From positions 22,294,949 through 22,358,948 of the forward strand of contig CM038912.1 in the NCBI GenBank assembly GCA_021904315.1: 64,000 bases of DNA, read 5' to 3'. The notes below the pieces were generated by a model. The model ran no database searches. It was not told the origin of the DNA and worked only from the letters and a program-made list of their open reading frames with translations. Each line of letters opens with the position of its first letter. The first letter of the stretch is position 1. Source of the stretch: Sphagnum magellanicum. Taxonomy: Eukaryota; Streptophyta; Sphagnopsida; Sphagnales; Sphagnaceae. Shown here piece after piece: positions 1 to 11,694 of the stretch. Made by a program: the position numbers and the translations under genes.

Positions 1-1098
1 CTCCAGGAAGCCACCAACAACTTTGATGAGTCTTTACTTCTTGGAGTTGGAGGGTTTGGAAAAGTGTACAAGGGGGAGATCGATAATGGCTCCAAAGTGG
101 CAGTGAAGCGTGGCAATCCTCAATCGGAACAAGGGCTGACTGAATTCCACACTGAGATTGAAATGCTCTCAAAGTTGCGGCACCGTCACCTTGTGTCCTT
201 GATAGGTTACTGTGATGATTCAAAGGAGATGATTTTGGTCTATGATTATATGTCGAAAGGCCCTCTGCGCAGCCATCTCTATGGCACCAATTTGCCAGCA
301 CTATCATGGAAGCGAAGGTTAGAGATTTGCATTGGTGCTGCACGGGGGCTACACTACCTTCACACAGGTGCAGCAAGGAGCATCATACACAGGGATGTGA
401 AAACGACGAACATTTTGCTGGATGAGAACTTTGTAGCAAAAGTCGCTGATTTTGGATTGTCCAAGACAGGCCCAAGTCTTGAACAAACCCATGTGAGCAC
501 GGTGGTGAAGGGCAGTTTTGGGTATTTGGATCCAGAGTACTTCCGCCGGCAACAGCTGACAGAGAAGTCTGATGTGTACTCCTTTGGTGTGGTTCTGATG
601 GAGGTGTTGTGTGCACGTCCAGCGATCAACCCATCACTGCCTCGGGAGCAAATCAACATGGCAGAATGGGCTTTGAAGTGGCAGAAGATGGGTATGCTGG
701 ACCAGATCAAGGACACCCGTTTAGCAGGTGCTTGCAACCCTGAGTCACTTCGCAAGTTTGGTGACATTGCTGAGAAGTGCTTGGCAGATCAGGGCATTGA
801 TCGGCCTTCCATGGGTGATGTGCTTTGGAATCTAGAGTGTGCATTACAACTGCATGAAAACTCTTCAGAGAACTTCACAGAGAGCTTTGCAGGAAATTCT
901 ATGGAGACTGGTTTGCCAGTCCATGACAGCTCAATTCAACCAGTGTCAGTTCCAGAGCTGGGAGTCAATCAGTCAGTAGAGTCACCTCAGACCGACTCCA
1001 CAGAACAGAGTGTAGGCATTGTGACCCAGGGGAATGGTTCAGACGACACTTTTGTGGGTGATATCTTCTCACAGCTCATTCACCCACAGGGCAGGTGA
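1..1098 (+). CDS. THESEUS/FERONIA-type (CrRLK1L) receptor kinase, 3' part
   Basis: Open from base 1 to TGA at 1096-1098 (365 residues visible), cut by the window edge, so the malectin-like ectodomain and membrane segment lie outside. The visible part is the cytosolic kinase: LQEATNNF just before the domain, glycine loop GVGGFGKV (residues 15-22), VAVKR lysine (36), HRDVK (130-134), DFG (150-152), then the CrRLK1L hallmark stretch [20 protein letters not shown] and VLCARPAIN. The protein ends [10 protein letters not shown], close to the conserved THESEUS-group tail. Family members sit in the plasma membrane, sense cell-wall state or RALF peptides, and phosphorylate cytosolic partners. All catalytic residues are present, so it should be active. 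A 70-residue Ser/Thr-rich tail follows the kinase fold. Assignment to THESEUS rather than FERONIA is from the [13 protein letters not shown] region and is less sure than the family call. Confidence 0.95.
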   Translation, partial: LQEATNNFDESLLLGVGGFGKVYKGEIDNGSKVAVKRGNPQSEQGLTEFHTEIEMLSKLRHRHLVSLIGYCDDSKEMILVYDYMSKGPLRSHLYGTNLPALSWKRRLEICIGAARGLHYLHTGAARSIIHRDVKTTNILLDENFVAKVADFGLSKTGPSLEQTHVSTVVKGSFGYLDPEYFRRQQLTEKSDVYSFGVVLMEVLCARPAINPSLPREQINMAEWALKWQKMGMLDQIKDTRLAGACNPESLRKFGDIAEKCLADQGIDRPSMGDVLWNLECALQLHENSSENFTESFAGNSMETGLPVHDSSIQPVSVPELGVNQSVESPQTDSTEQSVGIVTQGNGSDDTFVGDIFSQLIHPQGR

Positions 1099-1755
1099 TA
1101 GATGAAGAGAGCAAGGAAATCCTGGTGCACAGACAGTGTAATGAAGATGGGCTTGTGACCATCAAACAACTCCTAGGTTTTGATGGAGATCGCAGACTAA
1201 AGCTGGCAGGGTATTGTCAGAAAGCAAATGCCACAAGCAGTTTATGATCAGATATCAAGCAGAGCATATCATTTGGAAGCTTATGCAGCTGACTGATACA
1301 CACCAAGCCAGGGATAAGTGCTCAAAACCACCACACTGTCAAGTCAACATCATAGATCTCTGTTGAAACAATAGGAGGAGCTGATTTAGATTTCATGCTC
1401 CACTACAAAGTTGCAGTTGCTAGATGTAGACACTAGTAAACAATACATCATGCAGTAAAAGGCACTACTGAAGCTGGTGCTCAGTTTTTGTTGAATTTTT
1501 TTGATCATTTCCCTCTTCACTTGTCTGACAACTTGTTTGCTCCATTTGGAGACATCACATCACACTGTAATGAGGTGAAATAGCCATCTTTGTTTCAGGT
1601 AATACAAGTCATCACCAGCAATTGCTGAAAACAAGGCTTGCTCCTCTTGCACATTGATTTCAGATTGCAGCATTTCAGAAGTTTGAAGTTGCAATAGTTC
1701 ACTATAATCTCTCAACATTGTGCAGGGCTTGTGACAAGGATGTCTATGCTCTATG
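1099..1755. other. Convergent 3' region between receptor kinase and uL18 gene
   Basis: No supported gene. This stretch separates the stop of the receptor kinase (+) from the stop of the uL18-like gene (-), so it should hold both 3' untranslated regions and polyadenylation sites. Short frames on both strands have no recognisable motifs. Confidence 0.6.
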
Positions 1756-2720
1756 TTATATGGGAACTGGCCTGTGCACATGAACTCCATTTTCCTCAAC
1801 AGTTCCTACCACAGCTGCTAACTTTCCTTCAAACTTCTCTCCTTTCCTAGGTTCATACACGACTGTATACACATCAGCTTCTATTGCCCTCTCTGCAAGG
1901 GTTTTTCCTATGACTTTGCAAGCTGAGAAGTCTCTATATGACTTCAGATTTCCTCGGAATTCCTTAGCATTAGTGCTTGCAACTGCAACTACCTTGCTGG
2001 TAACACGGTGCATGATGCTGGCGTGAATGTACTTGGTAGAGAAGAAGATATCAAGTGTGAAGGGCTTCATGCACTTCTCTGACCGTGCTTTGAAAGACCT
2101 CTTGGTGTTGTTCTTCTTCTTCTTGTCATCTTCTGCCTTCTTCCTCCTGGGATTCCAATGTGGAACTTCTACTTCTCGGGAATACCCAAAGCCATCATCT
2201 CGAGTGTCCCAAGCACTTCCGTAATCATCATCTTCCATCTCACCTGCTCGACCACATCTCTGCACTCCAAAGAAACATGCATTCAAGCTCAGAAAAGACA
2301 TTCTGTAAATCAATGCTGTGAAGCTCCATGCACAAACAGAAGGATGAACTCAAACCCCTTGCAATCACTGAGCATAAGATACTGACCATATCTATCCTTT
2401 GCAATGTCCACAGCGAATCCTTACTGCACTTGCATTGAACAAGAACAAATACATGCAGAAAACAAAGATTGAGAAGCAGTCTCAAACCCTAAACTCGGCA
2501 GGTAGAGAAAACCAACCTCCCAGCCTCCTTTCTTCCTTGCACTCATGGTAGCGTAGTTCATAAAAGAAGGCCATGATGCAGGCCCCGAATTCTGCACAAC
2601 AGATGGATGCATGATGTAGTTTGCAACAGCCACAGCTCTGGAGCAGGCAAGGTTTCGTAGCCTCCTTACAGCTGCCATAGCCACAGCCGGGTTCCAGAGC
2701 TTCACCGCTCTTGTTGCCAC
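1756..2720 (-). CDS. Organellar ribosomal protein uL18-like (L18p/L5e family), two exons
   Basis: Read on the minus strand: exon 1 2720-2517 (68 codons, phase 0, donor GAG|GTTGGT), exon 2 2259-1756 (acceptor GTGCAG|AGA) ending TAA; 235 residues. Residues 1-45 are Arg/Ala-rich with almost no acidic residues, like a mitochondrial presequence. Residues 70-120 are charged (EMEDDDYG, RRKKAEDDKKKKN). The rest is an L18 fold: FFSTKYIHASIMHRVTSK, VVAVASTNAKEF, ACKVIGKTLAERA, VYTVVYEPRKGEKFEGKL. L18 proteins bind 5S rRNA in the large-subunit central protuberance; plant mitochondria keep a 5S rRNA. A plastid role is less likely because the N-terminus and core differ from the plastid L18 form. The gene is divergent from uS17 at 3381. 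An acceptor 12 bases downstream (GAGCAG|GTGAG) is a possible alternative and would delete four residues. Confidence 0.8.
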
Positions 2721-3326
2721 TACGTAGGGTTTTACCTTCTTCTCCCTTCTTTCAAAGCAGGTGGAATCTCCGGGCTAACGCCATCTCTCGGCAGACTTGT
2801 TCCTGTTTGCAAAGCAAAGTGCACAAACAAAAAAACCCCAAGTCTCTCCTATGCAATCAAACAAGTAGACAAAATGCAAAAGAGAGAAACAATCCAAACG
2901 ATCCAAAGTTACTGCTGCTGCTGCTACTGCTACTTGCTTCCGTCAATGCAACAAAGCAACAAGCCATCTCTGTTTCTGTCCTCCCTTCTTCACAAAACCT
3001 CCATCAAAACTTCTTTCCAACACCCAAAAAGTCTCCACTTTCGAACCCCCACTGAATCTAAGCAGCAAAGCTCGGAACTCTTTAGGGTTCGATGGGACAC
3101 TACTAACCTCTTCTTCTCCCTCGTATTATTGTTGGCAAGAACCTGTTGCTTTTCGGACTGGAGAGTTCATCTGCATCAACAGAAACGTATAGCCTAGTGG
3201 TCACGACTTCGTCAGCAGCATCTTTGCAACCGAGTTGTCGTTTGGTTTTGATCGACGCAGAATTCCAGGGTTAGGGTTCAAGGATCTGGGTTTAGGGTTT
3301 GTGAAAAGAAGGGGAGGCAGCACGCG

Positions 3327-3358
<32 letters not shown>

Positions 3359-3380
3359 AAGAAGAAGAAGAGGGGGAGCG
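2721..3380. promoter_or_regulatory. Shared bidirectional promoter with telo-box motifs
   Basis: 660 bases between the start codons of the uL18-like gene (-) and the uS17-like gene (+). AGGGTT/AAACCCTA-type motifs lie at 2725-2733, 3081-3090, 3268-3280 and 3289-3302, that is, next to both start codons. In plants telo-boxes are enriched in promoters of ribosomal-protein and translation genes. A GA dinucleotide tract (about 3329-3354) immediately precedes the uS17 start codon and probably lies in its leader. Confidence 0.65.
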
Positions 3381-4153
3381 ATGAAGACGGTTGTAGGAAA
3401 GGTGGTGTCGAATAAGATGACGAAGTCAGTGGTGGTGGCGGTGCAGCGACTGTGGCAGCACCCAAAGTACCCGAAGCTGGTGAGGAGGACTTCCAAGTTC
3501 ATGGCACACGACGAGACCAATGCTTGCAACATGGGCGACGAGGTCGGTTTTCCTGACCCGGCATTTTTTTTTCCTGTTTCAGAGAGAGAATCTTTCATGT
3601 ATAGTCTGGTAGTAGTGACTCTCATGTCGCTTGCAAATGATCTCTTCACTTTGATGACTTTGATGATGCAGGCATTGCAAGGGGCTGTGTGCTTCCCCGC
3701 CTTTGGGGTTTTCTCCTGAATCACACAGCAGGCATTGCATTGCATTACATTTCTTTGTGAAATCTGATTTCTGCTCTTCTTGAGTGCTTCAGTTGTATTC
3801 CTTTGTCATCTTTCCTTCTCTTCTTTTGGCCATGTACTTGGAAAAAATATTTGGAGGTTGTGGCAATGCACATATTTAGGGTTGAGAGCTTCCCAAGAGC
3901 TCGCTGTTTGAGAACTTCTTCAAGAAATGCTGTCTTACATGTTTTGTAAGGTGGATCCTTTGTTTGATGGTGCAGGTAAGGTTGACATCATCAAGGCCTG
4001 TGAGTAAGCGAAAGCACTGGATTGTGTCTGAAATCCTCAGAAGAGCACGCATCTTTGAAGCTCCTGTTCCTTCCAAACTTGAAGCACCAGAGACTTCCAC
4101 ACTGAACAACAATGCAACAACAGGACATGCAGCAAACATGAGGACTGATACAT

Positions 4154-4155
<2 letters not shown>
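3381..4155 (+). CDS. Mitochondrial-type ribosomal protein uS17-like, two exons
   Basis: Exon 1 3381-3542 (54 codons, donor GAG|GTCGGT), exon 2 3976-4155 (acceptor GTGCAG|GTAAGG) ending TAG; 113 residues, phase-0 intron of 433 bases. The spliced protein starts [20 protein letters not shown], the first strands of the S17 OB-fold, then [37 protein letters not shown] and VSEILRRA. uS17 is a primary binder of small-subunit rRNA. The spacing and long C-terminal tail match the plant nuclear-encoded mitochondrial S17 better than the cytosolic S11 form. Retaining the intron would give a 112-residue read-through product without the second half of the fold, so the spliced form is preferred. The stop codon directly abuts a GA repeat. 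Confidence 0.9.

Positions 4156-4206
<51 letters not shown>
4156..4206. repeat. (GA)n microsatellite abutting the uS17 stop codon
   Basis: About 25 uninterrupted GA units starting at the base after the TAG stop; it should lie in the 3' untranslated region. Confidence 0.95.
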
Positions 4207-4210
<4 letters not shown>

Positions 4211-5387
4211 TTTCTTGCAACTGTTGCAAAGGCTTAATCTGAGTGGTTAGGTCTGTTGTAGAGCTGAATAGCTGAAAAATACCGGTGTTTTGAAATCCTT
4301 TGAGAAAGGAGCAGTGTTATTCAGAAGTGATTTCCAGCACAAAGGTAGATTCTAAAGCATTTGAATGCTGCAACCTTCAAGAAAGAATGATCACAACAGC
4401 TTGGTGTCTATCTGCACCTCATATGTCCATCTTAATAGGATTTTTGTAGGTGACTTTTTATTAGCACAACATTGTTGTACAAGTTGTCTACAACTACGAA
4501 TGCTACTGTTTTAGTTGTATTCCTAATTGTGTACATGTCTGCTGGGATGATGGCAAGGAAGATGTAGACTGGGACAACAAGACTTGGGGAGCATAGGCAG
4601 TGCCAGGCACACTGAAACTCCACCATATGTGTAGTACATGAGATCTAACAAAGCTTCTCCTTAGGGACCTATCATGTTTCTATCATGTTTCTGTCAGGAT
4701 GAAGATTTGGAGCACTATCTGACTGAGGATCATATAGGATAAAGTTTCTTGTACCCATGAACTGTGTGTATCACCTAACAAGTTTCACTGAGGTCAAATG
4801 GCATTTCACAGACCTTTGGAATTCCATTGCTTTTCCACACAAAAAAGATCACACTGTTACAATGTTGCCTTGGTCATAATTAATGTTGTCATCTCAATGC
4901 ACTCTAGGTGTGGCTTTCCTGTTACAAAATTACTCAAAAACACTTATTTTCAACATGTCAAGAAGAAAACAATTTGACTAGACCAAGTCCTGATTGATGA
5001 GTGTTGCATTGCCCACTTCATCTTCCCATTGAACTTTCCAATTTCTCATTTGTTTCCAAATGGAAGATACCCTCTTGCTGCAGTGAAGTTGTAGCAATCT
5101 GTCTAGATCACTATAAAGGTCTCTGTACAACCTCTTCATCTGCAATGCTGTAGCTAGTGCAACTACTTTGGCATACTCCAGGAGGTTAATATCTTGGTTT
5201 TACAAACCAAAGAAATTGGATTGAAAGTTGCTAGGCAGACAACTAGGTGACACTCTTCCAGGAAAAAAAATGCTTACATGTCTATTACAAAAAGGAAGTC
5301 TTGAAAGTTAGTACTACTTTGGTAGATCAGGAACCATAATGCAATGTGGGAGACTGGTGGAGAACAGGACATGATGCCACAGGCTGG
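4207..5387. other. Convergent intergenic region, uS17 to APC4
   Basis: No gene supported. It contains the expected 3' regions of uS17 (+) and APC4 (-) and a short direct repeat around 4674-4692 (TATCATGTTTC twice). Confidence 0.6.
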
Positions 5388-8300
5388 TCAAATGATTTCA
5401 TCATCTTTTCCTTCTTCGTCCTCCTCAAGATCATACAAGAGCACTCGACGTTGACCACCAAATATGCATGCCAGCCCTCGCGAAGCTGTAATTCACATAA
5501 TTCACACTCAGTCTAAAAATTTAAGTCCATTTACAAGAACAAAAGACAGAGAGATAGTAGCATTGACAATATATCTGCATATCAAAGTAAACCAGAGCTC
5601 TGTGTCTTCTGTAAGAGTGAGAATCATACCACTGACAGCCAATGGAGGCACTGCATCAGGGAGAGAAACTGCCCGTACTTTACCATCCTTCAGACCAATG
5701 GGCAACACAGCTCCCTGTCCACCACAAACCCAGAACCAAACTTATCTCCATTCCTTCAAGTTCCAGGGCTTACAACACTGTGTGGAAAGAGCAGATAGCT
5801 GAAGCAAAGGAATGACAAGAATGAGAGGGTGGAATTTGAAATTGGAGGCTCTGAGGCTTACAAGTGCTGAGCAGACATGCAACAATGACTGATGCTGTAG
5901 GGTGGAAATTGTCTGCAAGAATGGCATAAATCCCAAGTCCTCCAGATGCAAAAGCATCAAATATGTCTGAGGGGGCTTTCCACTCTCCTGGGCCTCTTTT
6001 CTCACCAATAACACCAGCTGCCTTTCCTGTAATTAGGCATGCAAAAACCAGCAACAATTGAGGATGCAAGGAGTCTTCATGTACTCCACATGACACCCAG
6101 TGAAAATGATGGCAATCTGTGATGCATATGCTAATGACAAATCTTCCAAATTTCAGTTACTAAGAGGAGAGAGCCAATTGCTGCGCAGCACAGCGGACTT
6201 TCACCTAAATTCATGAAGAGTAACAGCATGATACCTTATAAAGGGCCAGATCAATACATTGTAGACTTTGATCAATTTGCAATGCAATAACTTCTGGAGC
6301 CTCCATATCTCTTTTGGAGGGTTCATGACAGGCAGAAAATCTTCGCAAGACAACCACCACACTCTGGTGAGTTGAATTTTGTTCATCTGTAATGTTTAGG
6401 CAAATGTAGTCTTCAACTGGGCTGGCTTCCTTTGTTGAAGGGCCTGCATTCTCCTGTTGCAAATCATGAGGACAAATGATTGATATTCAACCACAGGATA
6501 TATCAACAGTGATGACAGGAAGCACCCATTGAATCAGCATGGTTAGGTATAGAGGTGTCATGCTAGCCAGCCACAAATTGCTGCAATTATGCCCTTACAC
6601 AATCCCCAGATCACAACCATCAAACCAAAGCAGAGTGAAGAAAGAGGACCTCAAAGTAAGTCAGTGACAATGGAATGCGGGCTAGGGGTTGCAGTAAATG
6701 GGGAAGAGGGCACAATGGCAGCATGCCTTGTACTCTCAAGTTGGGAGAAATCTCCTTCACTGGCAATGCAAATGCCTCCTCACAACTGCACACATAAATC
6801 AACAGAAAGTTGCTGATATGACAGAAGTGGGTCTGTCCATCAGTAAACAACTACAATCTAGGAGATTGCAGAGAAAATTCCAGAAGAACACTTTGAAGGT
6901 GACTATAGTGTCAGTTCCACCAAAACAAAAACAAACATGATGAGAAGAATGGTGTCCAGTAAACAACTATACTCAGCAACTTTGTCTGTCACCCATGACA
7001 CCTATTCTCTTGCTCAACACCTACTCCATTGCTAATTGTGTCAAAGTTGAAAGACAGCTCAACTCAAAGATGGAAGGTCACTCTCTACAAAGGGTGGTAA
7101 GAATCTCACGTGCCAAAACAAAAGCAATATAGAGGCACAGAGGTAAAAAGAGAACCTGATTTGAAGTTCAGCAATTTGTTGGAAAAAAGTTCGCTGTAGA
7201 CATTTCCAATCAGTGAAACCTCCCATCAGCATCAATTCTTCCATCATCCTGTCTTTCCCCCTGCATGTCACACCAGGACATCATGCAGTTTGAGAACCTT
7301 GCAAGGTGTGAAAGAAGCTGTTGGACATCCTTTGTGTCTCCTTCACAACAATTGTGCCTGGGAAAAAAATGTCCTGAGCAGTCATACACTTCAAAATGGA
7401 ATGCTAGCTGCCCAACTGGGCTCCTCGAGCACAAAAAGATGACAAACACATGCACTTACATTGGCACTTACAAATTTACATCCGGTATGAAGATATCTGA
7501 TAGGGGTGCAAGATGTGGGCTGATCGGGTCCTTCTCAAAATGGGACCGCAGGAATGCAGCTACCTTCACACTGTCACACTCAAGTGAGATTGCCAGTAAG
7601 ATATAAGAACTTGAGAACTAGGGTTCTGATAGCACATCTGAAATGAAAATTCTGTTGCTCTATCTGGTGGTCAAGGTTAAGCAGGTAAGGGTGTTAGTGG
7701 AAACCTGTTGATGACTGGAAGCTGATTTGAAGAGGGTACTACATCATTACTCAGCTGGCGCAGTGACTTTGTAAGCCAAACAAAAAAAAGCCTGAACTGC
7801 AGGACCCAAAATCTCCCCCCACAACAGTTTGCCTGTCTTACTCACTTTTCTCTCATCTTAGTGAACAGCACCCCTGCTACTATCCACCGTTTTCTCCTGT
7901 CCTCTGTCAATCCTACTACAGAAAAACTACAAGGCTGTGAAAGAGTTGCAGTTCAAAGCCCATGCCACACACATGTGGTCAATAGCAGTAATTCTGGGTC
8001 CGATTGACAGAGCCTTCTTTTGCTGTCCAAGCATGATGAGTATACAGACCAAAAGCAACAATTGAGAACACAAGCTTCTGACGTACCCCACTCTTGAAAA
8101 AACCAGTCATATAGTGTAGACATATGGCAAGAACATATGGCAAGAAATGGGGGCAATAATGGACAAAAGAGCACAAGACAGAGACCTCGCCAGCAGTATC
8201 AGAGATAGTACGAAGAAGGCATTCAACTTGCACAAGAAGCATGCCTGCATGCTCCATGGCACACTCCATAAGAGTTTCGTGCAGCCCTACTCTATGGACA

Positions 8301-11179
8301 CGTGCTCGCCACCGTGATAGGCCTTGCAACTCACCAATCCTAAATGCAATCATCTCAGCTGCTGGCTGTGCACCCATTCAGAATAGCACACACAGACACA
8401 TCAGCAATGTTAATGGCAAAGTTCAATCATACTCTTGAACAACAAGCCAGGAGAGAGGGGAAACAGATAGAACAAAACTTAACCTGTAAGTGCTGAGCAA
8501 TGAGGCCGAGGAGTTCCCTACCAGCAGTATCAATGCTCTTTGCCAATCGTTTCAATCCCTGTAGGCAGCACAATCATGGGGCCAGCAGATGTGTAGTCGC
8601 ACTTAAACATGGATGCCACACCCACCATGGGAAACTGCTTAACCCTAAACCCTAAAACTGCCTGCTAAACTGGCAAGCTTGGAGTGTTATTGCCTCATCT
8701 TTTCTAAGTAGAAGCTGCCTGTCTTTATCCAGCCTTACTTGGGCACAATACATCTGAATGGAAAAAAGTTACATCACTAGGTTCTGTCCTAAACTCACAG
8801 TAAGATACACTACCAGGTGATAAGATGCATTACCGCTTCACCCAAGGAAGCAAGAAATTGGTGCAGTCCTGGACTAGCTGACCCACATGCAAGAAGATTC
8901 AGCAGCTCATCACGTGGCTTGATTTGGGTGCCTGTGTGTGCATGGTCAACAACACTGGCACTGTCAATGAGATACCATAACATAGCCTGAAGAAAACAGA
9001 AAATGCAGTAAGAGTCTCTTCCAAAGAAAACTTTCATTCTTTTCTACTAGAGCATTTGATCAGATTATCATGTTTTGCTGCAATAACAAATGTTCAAAAA
9101 AAGCTGTGCTCTAATGACAGGTACCGTGCTCAATCAGCAGTACAGAGAGAGGCTGAAACTTTTCTTCAAAAACAGAGATGGCCTCATGCCATTGCTTATG
9201 CATGACATTCAGTGTTGCCTGCACAACATCCAGGAGCTCTACCACACTTGATGCCTGCAGGGCCACTTGCCGCAGTTCCTTCCTCCTGGGCATGACAAAA
9301 ATAAATGAGTGTGGACATCACCAGTGGTGGATCTGGCAATAATATGCAACAAAACTGAACAGCTACAGAAACAAAGATTTTTTGTATGCAAAGTATGAAC
9401 CATCAGCATTCTGTTATAGGATCAACTCAAAATAGAAACATGGATGTTGAAGTTTCAAGTGATTGGCAATGAACCTGTCTCCGAGTAGAGAGGTGTCGAC
9501 AGAAATTGCATACAATCCAGGTGACCTCTTTGCTGCAGCAGCCACCATTGGAGAGCCCTCCATGGAGAGTGTTCCACTGCAGATAACTGTCATGTTGCGA
9601 AGATTGTTTGAAAGGAAGACCTGTTTTTACTCTGATTGTGTCATTTTGTCACTCAAGAAGCGTTCAGCCCCCCAAACTTGACAGTATCTAACCTTTGCAA
9701 CTGCCTTGTTCTGATTTCAAACTCAGCCCCACATTGCTATAAAAAATATTTAGAAAAAAACCTGTACCATGACAAAAAATCCCAGTCATTCACATGTAAC
9801 AGACGTATGAGTATGAATGAAGATTTACATACCTGGAGAGCTGAGGCATTGAGAAGTCGATAAACAGGATTCATCTCAGATTTGCTAGTTGATCTCATGC
9901 AACTGATAGCACGCTCCCTGATATCCTACAAAGGTCATGACCAAACATATTTGGACATCAGCCTAAAAGACAGTGGTACCTTCAATTTAGGGTTTAGGGC
10001 TCAGATTCACATAAGTTCAAAAGCCATTTCACAGAAACAAAGCTCACCAGCTTTCCAATTGGAAAAACACCGAATGCACTCAAACAGATGGTCCCATCTT
10101 TATCCCCACTGCAAAGCACATAAAGCCGCTGCTGCACAGCCAGCAGAATGGTTTTTTGATTTGCACTGCCTTGGTCTTCATTACCAGGTCCTAACACTCC
10201 AGACATGTCAAAAGTGGGGGCAGTGCCTGGCATTGGAGGTGCCCGTGGAGGTGATGGGAAGAATCTTGGAGTTCGATCTTCATAGGAAAACACATCATCT
10301 AATTGACCCTGATTAAAAAATCCCCCCAAAACACAATTGTTTAACAGGAGTTAAGACCAAAGCTGAAGGAATGGTGGTGGACTCTACAAAGCAAAAGTTC
10401 AAAAGCTCCATAGACACCACATAAGAAGATCAGACCCGAGATTGTTCAAAATCTGCTCCACATACATACCGGCAAGTGATGGCCTTCTTCAGTCCAGTAC
10501 AGACATTCCACTGTTGCATTATGTGTTGCTGTCTGCCGCAGCACATCTCCATTCTGCCAAATCCACAGAAGATGGGTGATTCAGATGTGTCTCCAATCAG
10601 GAAAAGAAAACATCAATCAAACAGATCATCACAGCAAACATGAGAAGGATTTTTCCCTAAACCCTAAACCCACCAAATCACATGAAAATACCTGACTCCC
10701 TGAGCAGGATTTTTCAAAGTTCACATGTAAGAAGAAAGAAGGGATTTGTCCTCACTTCCACATCACGAATAGCAATGCTGCCATCATGATGACCCACAGC
10801 CAGTGCCTTCCCATCAGGACGCCAGCAGATTGCTGTAATTCTTTGATCTGGAGAGACGGCCCAAAGACGCTGCCAGTTGAATCGGTGCACAAGGAGTTGG
10901 TGATCTTGTGTGACCATGGCCAGCAAATCCTTCTCTGGATTCCATGCTGCTATTTTCACCTTCAGAAAAAAAACCCATAACCCAAAAACCCAATACTCAT
11001 CACGAGCCAGGAGTCAACAAACCCCATGGAGGAAATGTGCACTGAAGGTAGAAAGAAAGAGAGAGAGGAAGGAAAACAGATATGCTTACGGCACAGGAGA
11101 GGGATTTGTCCAAATGTAAGGTGAAGGAAAGAACATCGCCATCTGCTCCTCCTCCGCCATCATCCTCCGCTTCAGCCAT
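5388..11179 (-). CDS. APC4: Anaphase-promoting complex subunit 4 (APC4), complete, 18 exons
   Basis: Minus-strand exons: 11179-11090, 10959-10756, 10553-10470, 10308-10048, 9925-9833, 9620-9475, 9285-9125, 8931-8834, 8558-8484, 8365-8186, 7796-7705, 7570-7472, 7260-7156, 6785-6650, 6453-6235, 6026-5862, 5714-5630, 5485-5388. Phases join cleanly into 796 residues, close to my memory of plant APC4 length. All introns read GT-AG. N-terminal WD40 part: [62 protein letters not shown]. Long helical domain: [42 protein letters not shown]. The acidic tail after RRVLLYDL is [15 protein letters not shown]4 is a scaffold subunit of the nuclear APC/C ubiquitin ligase, bridging APC1 and APC5 so that cyclins and securin are ubiquitylated. 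The weakest points are the 8186 donor (GAG|GTCTCT) and the small internal exons around 7.5-7.8 kb, fixed by frame and conservation only. Confidence 0.93.
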
Positions 11180-11359
11180 CGCTCAGTCTATCTTCTGTTG
11201 TATGTTGTTGCTACCCACGCACCAAAAACCCTAAACCCTAAACCCTGGCCATCGCCTGCTCCCTGTCATGCTGTGCAGTACCCTCTCTATTTCTCCCTCA
11301 CTCCAACTCGGAAACGGCAAGTGGGAGTGCGCCGCAGACCGCGACCGGCTTCCAAGGAT
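11180..11359 (-). promoter_or_regulatory. APC4 leader/promoter with triple telomere-type repeat
   Basis: Immediately upstream of the APC4 start codon. A run of three AAACCCT units lies at 11224-11246, an extended telo-box. The surrounding sequence is more GC-rich than its neighbourhood, as expected for a plant leader. Confidence 0.6.
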
Positions 11360-11694
11360 GGAGAAGCAGGAGGAGGTCGGACTTCAAGGAAAATGGGTTT
11401 AGGGTTTAGGGTTTGCAATTCCTTGGGGCATGGACTTTCAGGAGCCAGAGCTTGCGTGGTTGTTCTTTTTTCCCTTTAGCAAATGTGTGAGATAAATGCA
11501 AGACTGTGATGAAGCTCTTGATCATCTATCTGGAAGGAGGAGGGGCTCGTACTTCCAGGAAAGTGGGTTTAGGGTTTGGGGTTTGCAATTCCTTGGGGCA
11601 TGGATTTTCAGGAGCCAGGGCTTTTGTGCTTGTTCTTTTCTTCCTCCAGCAGATGTGTGAGCGAAATGCAAAACTATGATGAAGCTCTTGATCG
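11360..11694. repeat. Tandem duplication (170-bp period) carrying a telo-box
   Basis: Two copies, about 11360-11524 and 11530-11694, offset by 170 bases. Each has GGGTTTAGGGTTTRGGGTTTG followed by CAATTCCTTGGGGCATGGA and later GATGAAGCTCTTGATC. Copies differ by scattered substitutions, so the event is not recent. A short frame at the second copy (NYDEALDRKQAFCLSKLA) has a faint helical look but no family I can name. The segment may be the upstream part of the APC4 promoter or the leader of an unannotated plus-strand transcript. Confidence 0.85.

Noticed and set aside
7210-7455. Minus-strand frame with [19 protein letters not shown] as an APC4 exon
   Set aside because: It breaks the phase between the exons at 7570-7472 and 7260-7156, which join perfectly without it and align to APC4.
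7979-8186. Continuation of APC4 exon 10 through [17 protein letters not shown]
   Set aside because: The next conserved APC4 block ([15 protein letters not shown]) lies at 7796-7705 and needs a splice after AGE at 8186.
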